A stretch of DNA of 64,000 bases from Lysobacter dokdonensis DS-58 (GTDB taxonomy: Bacteria > Pseudomonadota > Gammaproteobacteria > Xanthomonadales > Xanthomonadaceae). The notes under the pieces are model-generated. The model ran no database searches and had not been told where the DNA came from. It saw only the letters and a program-made list of their open reading frames with translations. A program made the translations under genes and the position numbers. The DNA is taken from contig NZ_JRKJ01000002.1 in the NCBI RefSeq assembly GCF_000770795.1, forward strand, positions 434,001 to 498,000, read 5' to 3'. The first letter of the stretch is position 1, and each line of letters begins with the position of its first letter. Positions 33,528 to 41,950 of the stretch are shown in pieces.

Positions 33528-36435
33528 CGACCCCCTCCATGTCGCCTACGCGCGCTTCGATTTCGGCGTACAGGTCGACGCGTCCCAGGGACCACTCCGC
33601 GCCGCCGGCGAAGCGGCCGAATGTCCGCCCACCTTCGTCGGAGACCCGCACCGTGTCCGCTCCGATGTCGTACACCGTTGCATCGCCGTTGCCAAATTCT
33701 CGCGCGATCGACATCGATGCATACGGGCGCAAGTCGCGCCAACCCTGCACGCCCATGCGCAGCCCCAGCTCGCCGGTCGATAGCGCGCTGTCCTCCCACC
33801 GAATTTCCCCAGATTGACCGTGCTGTTCGGGAAGCTGTACGTCGATCCACGACACACGCACGAGCGGCTCAATCCACGCGCGTGACATCGTGAATCGGTG
33901 GCCGGCTTCGAGTTCAATGCCCACCGCGCTTCCGTCACCTTGGTCGGCCAGGCCGATGGATTGCCAATCGGTCTCCAAGTCGACCCGTTCGCCGCGCACG
34001 ACGGCGCCCGCGAACCATCCCGCCTTCCAATAGCGCGCATAGGCGCCGGCGTTGATGGAATCGAGCCGAGTTTCGCCATCTGCACCTAGGTCCATCGTCG
34101 CCCGGCCGTATCCGCCGGTGACACCAACGCGCCAATCACCGAATGACGTCTCGGCGCCCAGTTGTATGCCGTTGTGCGTGCCTTGCCATTCCAGCTCACG
34201 CGACCCGCGCGCGTGGGACAGGTGCGAATTGCCCTCGAAGTCGCCACCCACCAACTGGAACCACACGCCGTCGGTGTCAGCGCGCGCATCCGTCACGGCT
34301 AGGTGCGTGGACACCGCCTGCGTGCCCTGTCGCCACAAGTCGCGCACGCCGGAGGGGACGGCGGCGGCCAGGTATGCGGCATCAGCGAGGTCGCTTTCGA
34401 GCGTCCAACTGGCCAGGCCGTCGTACTTCAGGTTGAACCCGATGAACCCGACGTTGCGGCTGGTGTCGGCGAGCACCAGTTCGCTTCCATTTTGTGCGCT
34501 GTCCGAGGTGAGCACCCGGATTCCCGACAAGCCCAACAGCGACCCTTGGCCAGCGAGTTCGAGTTCGAGCGCGTTGGTGCCTGACAAGCCGCCAACTTCG
34601 ATGCGGTCGACCGTCTTGTCGTCGATGTCGACATCAATGGCCAGCACACCGCCCGGCACACCGTGCACCGTACCGTCGACGGCGAAGACGTCGCCCGTGC
34701 GTCCGTTGGCGAGCGAGACCCGACCGGCATTCTCGAATCGCTCCAATTCGGCGAGTCTGATGGCAGTGCCTTCGCCTTGCAGCACAATGCTTCCGAGATT
34801 CGTGAATCGGTCTCCGCCTTCACCGAACACGCTGACGCCCGACGTCTCGAATGTGCCGGCATTCGCTAGGTTGTCGTCGCCGCGCGACAGCTCCATGCGG
34901 CCGCGCAGGACACCTGTCGCACCTACGCGGATGTCGGCCGCACCGTCGCCCCAGTCGTTGCCCGACACCTTGATGACGGGGCCAGCGCCGCTCTCCACGA
35001 CACCCGCGATATCGATGCGCGTGCCGGTTGCGGTCGCCGAGTCGATCGCAACGGCCTGGCCGTAAACGTGCGCGCCCTCGGCCACGCTAATTCCTGCGCC
35101 ACCCGTCAGGGACGCCATGGTGACGGCGTAGCCGGAGTCAGCACGGACTTCTTCGTCGATGATCAACGTCGCGTCTCCCGCCCACGCACTCAGGCCGACG
35201 GCGAACCAGTCGCCCGTCGTCGCCAGCGTGTGCACGCGCCCGACTCGCGCGGTGATATCGCCGTTGCCGGTGGTGACTTGCAGACCTGCCGAGCGCTCGC
35301 CGAAGGTCGTGATCTCGTCGACATCGACCGCGACATTGCCGCTGGTCAGGACGCGCAGCCCGTAGGAATCGTTGCCATACGTGGCGAGCCGTTGCGATTG
35401 CACGCCGACGTCGCCCACTGTTTCGACACTGACCGCGTCCGCGCTGACGCCCGTGGTGAAAACGGAGCCATTTCGGACCGCGACGTCGCCGAACGCGCCA
35501 ATGTCGATGCCCCTTGCGAAGTCGCCGTCGGTGGCGACGCCCTCGGCATCAACGAACACGTCGCCGTTGAATGCGAACGCGCCGATGCCCAGGCCATCAT
35601 GACCCTGCGAGCTGACCCAGTTCGCGGTAATCGCGACGTCGCCTGCGCCGGCTGCCGCGATGATGCCAACACTACCCTCGCCCGCCGCCGCTACGGTGTC
35701 GACGTCGACGACAACATTACCGTTCTCCCAAGACTCGGCCAGCACGCCCAGCGCGCCGATGCCTTCGGCCCGGATGTAGCCGGCTTCGATTGCGACCGAG
35801 CCGTTTTCCGACGAGGCGTAGAGCCCCTTGCCGAAATCGCCTTCCGAGAGCACTTCGCCAGCGAGGATCAGTACGTTGCCGGCCGTCGTGTCGGCCCAGA
35901 CGCCCGCACCACCTGGCCCGGAATACACTGAGGCGACATCAACGGTGACGTTGCCGCCCAAGCTGTTCGCCAGGATTGCGAAGTCGCCCTCCACATGATT
36001 CGCCCACACATTTACGTCACCGCCCGCGACGGCGGCGATGCCAGCGAAGCCGCCGTACACCGCATCGACGCGCACGTTGACCGAGCCTGAGGTCGATGCA
36101 ATATCGACTGCGGGCCAGGTGTCATTGCGAATCACGCTCCCGTCCTCGGCGTTGAGGGAGATCGCGCCGTCGCCGTGAACCACGACCGCGGTGTCGCGTT
36201 CCGGCAACAGCGTGCCGTCGACGGTGACACCCGACTTCAGCACGACTTCAAAATCGGTGACACCCTCGTACCGCACCTGCTGCATCGGCGTTGGCGTCGG
36301 CGTGCACACGACTTGCCCGCCAGGCGAGGCGGGGCCGCACTCGTCGGCGGCCAGCGCGGGAAGGCTGACAGCGCCGGTCGCGATTAGTAAGGCGCGGGAA
36401 AGGAGCGAACGGCGATACGGGCGAACGGTGGGCAC
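33496..36435 (-). CDS. Type V autotransporter
   Basis: The 979-aa protein starts at a GTG behind GAGG. It has a signal peptide (about 1-30, ending LPALAAD), a long passenger of parallel-beta repeats (GDVNV, GNVTVDV, GDVAITA and similar, about 75-650), and a C-terminal beta-barrel (about last 270 residues: GVWFQLVGG..., ending GRLGARISF with terminal Phe). The passenger lacks an evident protease or lipase motif and has almost no Cys. It has a MerR-type promoter shared in layout with copper genes and is divergent from the copper ATPase, which is unusual for an autotransporter. Substrate or adhesin role unknown. Confidence 0.88.
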   Translation of the reverse strand: MPTVRPYRRSLLSRALLIATGAVSLPALAADECGPASPGGQVVCTPTPTPMQQVRYEGVTDFEVVLKSGVTVDGTLLPERDTAVVVHGDGAISLNAEDGSVIRNDTWPAVDIASTSGSVNVRVDAVYGGFAGIAAVAGGDVNVWANHVEGDFAILANSLGGNVTVDVASVYSGPGGAGVWADTTAGNVLILAGEVLSEGDFGKGLYASSENGSVAIEAGYIRAEGIGALGVLAESWENGNVVVDVDTVAAAGEGSVGIIAAAGAGDVAITANWVSSQGHDGLGIGAFAFNGDVFVDAEGVATDGDFARGIDIGAFGDVAVRNGSVFTTGVSADAVSVETVGDVGVQSQRLATYGNDSYGLRVLTSGNVAVDVDEITTFGERSAGLQVTTGNGDITARVGRVHTLATTGDWFAVGLSAWAGDATLIIDEEVRADSGYAVTMASLTGGAGISVAEGAHVYGQAVAIDSATATGTRIDIAGVVESGAGPVIKVSGNDWGDGAADIRVGATGVLRGRMELSRGDDNLANAGTFETSGVSVFGEGGDRFTNLGSIVLQGEGTAIRLAELERFENAGRVSLANGRTGDVFAVDGTVHGVPGGVLAIDVDIDDKTVDRIEVGGLSGTNALELELAGQGSLLGLSGIRVLTSDSAQNGSELVLADTSRNVGFIGFNLKYDGLASWTLESDLADAAYLAAAVPSGVRDLWRQGTQAVSTHLAVTDARADTDGVWFQLVGGDFEGNSHLSHARGSRELEWQGTHNGIQLGAETSFGDWRVGVTGGYGRATMDLGADGETRLDSINAGAYARYWKAGWFAGAVVRGERVDLETDWQSIGLADQGDGSAVGIELEAGHRFTMSRAWIEPLVRVSWIDVQLPEQHGQSGEIRWEDSALSTGELGLRMGVQGWRDLRPYASMSIAREFGNGDATVYDIGADTVRVSDEGGRTFGRFAGGAEWSLGRVDLYAEIEARVGDMEGVGGRLGARISF

Positions 36436-36468
36436 GCGATGAGCCTCGTGGGCGTTTGGGGGACGCGC

Positions 36469-36499
36469 ACCCTGGGGCCTGCACCAAGTGCAAGGTCAA
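36469..36499 (-). promoter_or_regulatory. MerR-type promoter of the autotransporter
   Basis: On the minus strand TTGACC (36499-36494), 19 bp, CAGGGT (36474-36469). The spacer dyad is TGCAC-TTG-GTGCA, centred at the same distance from the -35 as in the other operators, but with different half-sites, so a different MerR protein may bind it. Confidence 0.55.
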
Positions 36500-36537
36500 C
36501 CCGACCTCGGCGTCGAAAGGCGTGAGGCTGCATGCGG

Positions 36538-36568
36538 TTGACCTTCCCATCATGGGAAGGCCCAGGCT
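36538..36568 (+). promoter_or_regulatory. CueR-type promoter of copper ATPase and cueR
   Basis: TTGACC (36538-36543), 19-bp spacer, CAGGCT (36563-36568). The dyad CCTTCCC-ATCAT-GGGAAGG is perfect and matches the classical CueR box. Transcription would start about 20 bp before the ATG at 36598. Confidence 0.8.
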
Positions 36569-36597
36569 GCCCGGCATTCCCAGCAGAGGCTGTTGCC

Positions 36598-38808
36598 ATG
36601 AACGTGGAAGTCGCTCTCCCGATCGAGTCCCTCCGCACTACCGAGTTCCGGGTGGAGGGCATGACCTGCGCGTCGTGTGTCGCGCGTATCGAGCGCGCGC
36701 TGCACAAAGTGCCGGGTGTGGCGGAAGCCGTCGTGAACCTTGCGACCGAGCGCGCATCGGTGCGCGTGTCGAAGCAGATCGCCGACGAAACCCTGCACGC
36801 TGCCGTGGCTGATGCGGGCTACACCGCCATTCCCGACTCGTTGGACGACGCGGGGGCTTCGGCGGACGCGCAGGTCACCTCCGGCATGCGAGAGGGACAA
36901 AAGGTGGTGATCGCCGCGCTGCTTTCCCTGCCCCTCGTGTTGCCCATGTTCGGCGCGCTGGTCGGCCGACACTGGATGCTTCCCGGCTGGTGGCAACTCG
37001 CGTTGGCCGCGCCGGTGCAGTTCTGGCTGGGCTGGCGCTTTTACAAATCTGCATGGGGCGCCGTTCGCGCGGGCACCGGCAACATGGACCTGCTCGTCGC
37101 GGTGGGCACGTCGGCCGGATTCGGGCTGAGCCTTTTCAATTTGCTGCGCGCACCGAATCACCACGGCGACTGGCCGTTGTACTTCGAGGCGTCGGCGGCG
37201 GTGATCACGATGATCCTGCTCGGCAAGTGGCTGGAAGGGCGTGCGAAGCGGCAGACCACCGATGCGATCCGCGCCTTGCAGGCGCTGCGACCGAACACGG
37301 CCCGCGTCGTGCGGGATGGCGTCGAGCATCAACTTGCGATCGACGAAGTCGTCACCGGCGATGTTGTGATCGTGCACCCTGGCGAACGCTTCCCGGTGGA
37401 CGGCGAGGTGGTTGACGGCCGCACCCATGCCGACGAATCGCTGGTGACCGGCGAATCGCTGCCGGTGGCCAAGGGTATCGGCGATCGCATCACCGGCGGC
37501 GCCGTCAATGGCGACGGTCGCGTAGTGGTGCGCACAACGGCGGTTGGCGCGGAAAGCATGCTGTCCCGCATCATCCGGATGGTCGAGGACGCGCAAGGAC
37601 GAAAGGCGCCCATCCAACGGATCGTCGACCGTGTCAGCGCCGTGTTCGTCCCCGTCGTCGTGGCGATCGCGTTGGCAACGCTCGCGGCTTGGGGCCTGGC
37701 GACCGGCGATTGGAGCGCGGCGATCCTGCACGCGGTTGCCGTACTCGTCATCGCCTGTCCGTGTGCCTTGGGCTTGGCGACGCCGACCGCGGTGATGGCG
37801 GGTACGGGCGTGGCGGCGCGCGCCGGCGTGCTGTTCAAGGATGCCGAGGCGCTGGAAATCGCCAGGAACGTGTCGATCATCGCCTTCGACAAGACCGGAA
37901 CACTGACCGAAGGCAAGCCGGTCCTCGCCCAGCGCGTAGCCGTCGACGGCGACGCCCGTGAGCTCCTGCGCCTCGCGGCGTCGATGCAGTCGGGGTCCGA
38001 ACACCCGCTCGCGAAGGCAGTCGTCGCCGCGTTCGACGAGGCGGTGAGTACGGCCGACGATTTGCAGGCGGTCCCGGGTCGTGGCCTGCGTGGTTCAGTT
38101 GAAGGCCGAAACTTGTTCCTCGGCAGCACGCTGTGGATGCGCGAGGAAGGTGTCGACCTGTCACCACTGGCGGAGCGCGACGCCCTACTCTCCTCGTCGG
38201 GTCACTCGGTGTCCTGGCTTGCCGAGCGAATCCACGATCGAGTTCGGCTTCTCGGCCTGCTGTCCTTCCGCGACCAACCGCGGCCCGGTGCACGCGAAGC
38301 GATCGCGCGGCTGCATGGCATGGGCCTGCGCACGATCATGATCTCGGGCGACAACCGCGGCGCCGCCGAGGCCGTCGCGCGCGCGCTGGGAATCGACGAA
38401 GTACGCGCTGAAGTCCTGCCGGGTGGCAAGGCCGACGTCGTGCGCGACCTTCAGCGCGAAGGCCGCGTTGCCATGGTCGGCGACGGCATCAACGACGCGC
38501 CCGCCCTCGCCGCCGCGGACGTCGGCATCGCGATGGGTAGCGGCACGGACGTCGCGATGCATGCAGCCGGCGTGACCCTCATGCGCTCCGAGCCCGCCCT
38601 GGTCGCAGATGCCATCGACATCTCCCGCCGCACGACCCGCAAGATTCACCAGAACCTGTTCTGGGCCTTCGGCTACAACATCCTCGGCCTTCCGCTCGCC
38701 GCGATGGGGCTCCTGGACCCCGTGATCGCCAGTGCCGCCATGGCCTTCTCGTCGGTTAGCGTCGTGTCGAATACCCTGTTGCTGCGCCGCTGGTCGCCAT
38801 CCCCGTGA
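36598..38808 (+). CDS. Copper-exporting P1B-type ATPase with HMA domain
   Basis: The start is the ATG at 36598 ([15 protein letters not shown] nine bases before), giving 736 aa. One HMA domain (residues about 18-80) carries GMTCASC; eight helices, CPC ([13 protein letters not shown]), DKTGTLTEG and [16 protein letters not shown] are all present. This is the CopA/CueA type that pumps Cu+ from the cytosol. It is followed 11 bp later by cueR under one CueR-type promoter. The two island ATPases differ in the N-terminal metal domain and likely in affinity or destination. Confidence 0.95.
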   Translation: MNVEVALPIESLRTTEFRVEGMTCASCVARIERALHKVPGVAEAVVNLATERASVRVSKQIADETLHAAVADAGYTAIPDSLDDAGASADAQVTSGMREGQKVVIAALLSLPLVLPMFGALVGRHWMLPGWWQLALAAPVQFWLGWRFYKSAWGAVRAGTGNMDLLVAVGTSAGFGLSLFNLLRAPNHHGDWPLYFEASAAVITMILLGKWLEGRAKRQTTDAIRALQALRPNTARVVRDGVEHQLAIDEVVTGDVVIVHPGERFPVDGEVVDGRTHADESLVTGESLPVAKGIGDRITGGAVNGDGRVVVRTTAVGAESMLSRIIRMVEDAQGRKAPIQRIVDRVSAVFVPVVVAIALATLAAWGLATGDWSAAILHAVAVLVIACPCALGLATPTAVMAGTGVAARAGVLFKDAEALEIARNVSIIAFDKTGTLTEGKPVLAQRVAVDGDARELLRLAASMQSGSEHPLAKAVVAAFDEAVSTADDLQAVPGRGLRGSVEGRNLFLGSTLWMREEGVDLSPLAERDALLSSSGHSVSWLAERIHDRVRLLGLLSFRDQPRPGAREAIARLHGMGLRTIMISGDNRGAAEAVARALGIDEVRAEVLPGGKADVVRDLQREGRVAMVGDGINDAPALAAADVGIAMGSGTDVAMHAAGVTLMRSEPALVADAIDISRRTTRKIHQNLFWAFGYNILGLPLAAMGLLDPVIASAAMAFSSVSVVSNTLLLRRWSPSP

Positions 38809-38819
38809 GGACCTCCGCC

Positions 38820-39260
38820 ATGCCCCGGAAAGCCCCCCGCCCCGAACTCGCCGACGCCAAGTCCCAAGGCTTCCATAACATCGGCGAGGCGGCCTCCCTG
38901 ACGGCCGTCAGCGCGAAGATGATCCGGCACTACGAGAGCATCGACCTGATCCCCGAGGCGGGCCGCACCTTCGCCGGCTACCGCATCTACACCGACAACG
39001 ACCTGCACCGCATCCGCTTCATCAAGCGCGCACGGACGCTGGGCTTCTCGATGAAGGAAATCGCGAACTTGCTCGGGCTGTGGGACGACCGCGCGCGTGC
39101 GAGCGCCGACGTCAAGAAGCTCGCGCGCCAGCACGCACAAGCGCTGGGGGAGAAGATCGCGGAGATGCAGGCGATGCAGCGGACGCTCGAAGAACTCGCC
39201 CGCCGGTGTCACGGCGATGCGCGACCGGAGTGCCCGATCCTCGACGACTTGGCGTCGTGA
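38820..39260 (+). CDS. cueR: Cu+-responsive regulator CueR
   Basis: This 146-aa MerR-family protein starts at the ATG at 38820 (GAGG nine bases before). The winged helix (GFHNIGEAASLTAVSAKMIRHYESIDLIPEA) is followed by a long dimerisation helix and the C-terminal metal loop C-HGDARPE-C-PILDDL, matching the C-x7-C of CueR that binds Cu+. It is co-transcribed with the ATPase and most likely acts on the CCTTCCC-type operator before it, and perhaps on the copZ operator. Confidence 0.92.
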   Translation: MPRKAPRPELADAKSQGFHNIGEAASLTAVSAKMIRHYESIDLIPEAGRTFAGYRIYTDNDLHRIRFIKRARTLGFSMKEIANLLGLWDDRARASADVKKLARQHAQALGEKIAEMQAMQRTLEELARRCHGDARPECPILDDLAS

Positions 39261-39527
39261 GGTCGGGGCCGCGTTCCTCGTGGCACGCAATGCATCTGCG
39301 CGCCATCGCATCGGAAGGGCGCATGCCGCGCCGCAAAATTTCCGCGTGACTTGAAGGTAGCGCCTACCCCTTCCGCACATTGGGGGTGCATCTGACGGAG
39401 TGCGTCGGACATGAGTCTAGGGCTCCCCCTGTAGAAGCCCCCGGGCATCGTGACATTTCAAGCTGCACCCCCCTCCGCGTGCGGCGTGGGGCCCACGCGA
39501 ATCCTCAGCGGGTTAGGCAACAGCTTC

Positions 39528-39728
39528 CTATTTTGGATTTCGAGCGCGCGAACATGGCGCTGTGCGCGGCAGGTTCAACGCAACCTTAGCCTTGCCTTCG
39601 GACGTCCGCGGGCCGGTCGAGCACCCGCCGTGCCACTTGCAGCGTCCGCCGGTGCGCGCGGGTCTGGCGTTGCACTTCCCGCCCAGCCGCGTCTTCGCGC
39701 CGCAGCGCATATCGGATTTCCGGACCAT
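39528..39728 (-). CDS. HGGxSTGPRT-motif protein (element 2 copy)
   Basis: This 66-aa protein has one Cys/His unit: MRCGAKTRLGGKCNARPARTGG followed by RCKWHGGCSTGPRT and a basic tail. It is related to the two-unit protein at 1198-1512 in element 1, and their upstream sequences (ACTTxGGTG before the start, GCGCGCG tracts) are also alike. Probably a zinc-binding, nucleic-acid-associated backbone gene of this element family. The flanking 39261-39527 and 39729-39990 hold no other gene I can support. Confidence 0.6.
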   Translation of the reverse strand: MVRKSDMRCGAKTRLGGKCNARPARTGGRCKWHGGCSTGPRTSEGKAKVALNLPRTAPCSRARNPK

Positions 39729-39990
39729 GACGGTTTCACCTAAGTCATTCGCGCGCGCGCACGCGCCAGGTGTTCAGCATGACGGCAATGACTTGGACCC
39801 CGACCGCCGTGCGATGTACTGCGCGACGACCGGGGCCGGTAGATTTACAGATAGACGGGTATCCAGGCTTCTACCGATCCAAGAGCCTGAAGTCGAAATC
39901 CTTGCCAACCGCACACGCTGAAACGCTTGCTGCACCACACTCTCAGGGATGACGCGGTAGGTGTGGGAACAGGTATAGGTACGGGTAAGG

Positions 39991-40428
39991 CTAGACAGTC
40001 GCCTTCTCCAAACGCCTGACGACGCTGTAGCGCAAATCGATAGGCCGCACTCGCTGTCGTTGATTTTTGACGACCGTTTCGACGTGGCCGAGCAGGAGCC
40101 GATCGCCGAGATGCGAAAGGTTGATGCGATCGCTCCTCCGCGGTGAGTTGCCGGTGATGTCGACGTACTCGAAAAGCAGGTCGCCCGATCCGGGCGCGGC
40201 GAAGCCGCCGTGGCGCCCGACCTTGCCAATCAATCTCGTCGCGTTGTACCAGCGCTCCAACGGCGTCCCCATGTACCCGTTGCTGCACACCGCCAACTGC
40301 AACACGACCTTGGGTTGCCGGCCGTTGTACATCACCGTTTTCCAGTCGATGAGGCGCATCTGATACGCGCCGGGCGGGATAAACGGCCGCAAGCCTTCAA
40401 TGAGGCCGTTGCCATCCGCTGTAGCCAT
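39991..40428 (-). CDS. Hypothetical protein, 145 aa
   Basis: The ATG at 40428 has GGAGGAGCAGGGG before it, so the longer frame to 40560 is not needed. The protein appears beta-rich: IPPGAYQMRLIDWKTVMYNGRQPKVVLQLAV, then SGDLLFEYVDITGN and a basic region ending in VVRRLEKA. The pattern could be an OB-fold, single-strand-DNA-binding type, but I cannot assign it. It is part of the element 2 backbone. Confidence 0.5.
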   Translation of the reverse strand: MATADGNGLIEGLRPFIPPGAYQMRLIDWKTVMYNGRQPKVVLQLAVCSNGYMGTPLERWYNATRLIGKVGRHGGFAAPGSGDLLFEYVDITGNSPRRSDRINLSHLGDRLLLGHVETVVKNQRQRVRPIDLRYSVVRRLEKATV

Positions 40429-40566
40429 TTCCCCTGCTCCTCCATTCCTCATTGGCGCCGCTGCCAATCTCTCGACGCTACGGCAGCGGCGCCTCTCGCA
40501 CTGGGAGCCCCGCGTCACGAAAATCCCGACGTGGGCAGGTTTGGTTTCGCGAAAATCCACCCGCGC

Positions 40567-40803
40567 CTAGGAGCCGTCGCCCTCACCGCGCGTTCGGCGC
40601 AACTCCGGATGCTCGTAGTGTTCGCCCATCAGCTTGTTGAGCAACTCCATGTCCGCCGACTGTTCCAGCAGGGCACGCATCACACCGGCGTCGGCGAAGA
40701 TTTCCGAGGCGTCCTCACGCGAAACGTCGTCCGACACGACCAAGACACCGTCCTCGTAGGCGTTCAGGAGGGAGAACAAGCCGAGCTCCACACCCGTCTT
40801 CAC
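40567..40803 (-). CDS. Hypothetical protein, 78-91 aa
   Basis: With a GTG start at 40803 the product is an acidic helical 78-mer (MKTGVELGLFSLLNAYEDG...). In the same frame the sequence stays protein-like upstream (KPFIWFDDPNTF) to an ATA at 40842, which overlaps the AlpA stop and is preceded by AAGGAGG with good spacing. Either the GTG is used or this gene starts at a non-standard AUA. The gap to the next gene upstream is then zero. Function unknown. Confidence 0.5.
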   Translation of the reverse strand: MKTGVELGLFSLLNAYEDGVLVVSDDVSREDASEIFADAGVMRALLEQSADMELLNKLMGEHYEHPELRRTRGEGDGS

Positions 40804-40838
40804 GAACGTGTTCGGATCGTCGAACCAAATGAAGGGTT

Positions 40839-41096
40839 TTATGCGGCACCTCCTTCGTTACGGGCGGCGACGCGCGCGGCCATCCACGCCTCGATTTCCG
40901 CCGAGGAGAACCCCACGGCGCGGCAGCGGTCGCCCAGCTTGATCGGCGCCGGGAAATCGCCGGCAGCGATGCGGCGATGGAGTTCGGAGTTGCTCAACCC
41001 CACCCGCGCGCACACCTCGCGCTTGCGGAGGAAGTGCACGGGTTGGTCGAGCTTCTTTTCGTACGCGGCCCACACGGCCTGCTTGTTCCGCTTCAT
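40839..41096 (-). CDS. AlpA-family regulator (element 2)
   Basis: The ATG at 41096 (MKRNKQAVWAAYEKKLDQPV) gives 85 aa. The core VHFLRKREVCARVGLSNSELHRRIAAGDFPAPIKLGDRCRAVGFSSAEIEAWM is a clear AlpA/DNA-binding winged helix. It is the element 2 counterpart of 6002-6244, though the sequences are not close. Likely roles are excision or control of integrase. Confidence 0.82.
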   Translation of the reverse strand: MKRNKQAVWAAYEKKLDQPVHFLRKREVCARVGLSNSELHRRIAAGDFPAPIKLGDRCRAVGFSSAEIEAWMAARVAARNEGGAA

Positions 41097-41195
41097 CGCG
41101 GGATTCCTCGCGTTGCCCAGGACCACCCCGGGCTTCGGAGGCGACGATCGCGCGAAATCAGCGCTGGCCAATAGCAGGGAACTCTTAAGTTTTTC

Positions 41196-41879
41196 CTAAG
41201 TTTCCTCCCGGTCGGGATGGGAACCACGCGCGGTAGCGCGTTGGGCGAACATGTTTTCCAACGCGAGCGCCTGCGCCCCTCGCTGCTTTCCGTATTGCTT
41301 GAGCGACCATTCGATAGACGCAGCGGCGCCCACCACGTCGAAACAGGTTTCGACCGCGGGCCGAAGCACGACGTCCCAATGCTTCTTCGGCGCATTGCCT
41401 CGGCGTGCTTCTGCATGCCAACCGAAGGCCAACGTTTGATGGATCATGCCGACGGCAGCCGCGCCCAGGCCGCTGGGACGTCCGTCGCGGCCCTCGCACA
41501 GCTTCAACCCGGCCCGAGCGGCAGTCGAAATTGCATCCAGCATCGAGATTGCTTGCGGGACCACCACGCAGGTCGGCGGCGACGCCCGCCCTTCGACGAC
41601 CATGAGGCCCCACATTTTGCCGCCGGTCTCGATAACCGCTTGAGCGTTGCGCGAGTCTTGGTCGGATGCGCACAGCAATGCGCGCAGCAATGCACCCAAC
41701 TTGCTCGCAGCATCCTCGATGCCCACCAGCGCCGGACGCATATGGCTCGCCGCCCGATATTGGGTGAGCATGAGATGGACAACCGGCAGCAGGGAGCGCA
41801 GGCGCCCGATTTGCTCTTGGCACACACCGCGGTCCAACAGGAACTTGTTTTGCGTCCTCGAAAACTCGAACTTTTCCAC
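41196..41879 (-). CDS. Hypothetical backbone protein, 227 aa
   Basis: The GTG at 41879 with AGGAG seven bases before is the better start; the frame can extend to 41990 but then overlaps the integrase end. The product is largely helical (LLPVVHLMLTQYRAASHM..., IEDAASKLGALLRALL) with no transmembrane span or known motif. Between AlpA and integrase, in the same orientation. A similar gene is not seen in element 1. Confidence 0.5.
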   Translation of the reverse strand: MEKFEFSRTQNKFLLDRGVCQEQIGRLRSLLPVVHLMLTQYRAASHMRPALVGIEDAASKLGALLRALLCASDQDSRNAQAVIETGGKMWGLMVVEGRASPPTCVVVPQAISMLDAISTAARAGLKLCEGRDGRPSGLGAAAVGMIHQTLAFGWHAEARRGNAPKKHWDVVLRPAVETCFDVVGAAASIEWSLKQYGKQRGAQALALENMFAQRATARGSHPDREET

Positions 41880-41950
41880 GCGCCTTCTCCTGGAAAGAGG
41901 AATGTCGTCGGCGCGGATGCGACGACGAATAGGCGCGCAAGTAGCGAGTG

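Noticed and set aside
36550-38004. 484-aa minus-strand frame opposite the copper ATPase
   Set aside because: Antisense shadow of a complete P-type ATPase; no ribosome-binding site.
39729-39990. Gene in the GC-rich stretch between the HGG gene and the 145-aa gene
   Set aside because: Frames on both strands lack start signals and recognisable motifs; alternating CG tracts near 39750 look like low-complexity sequence.
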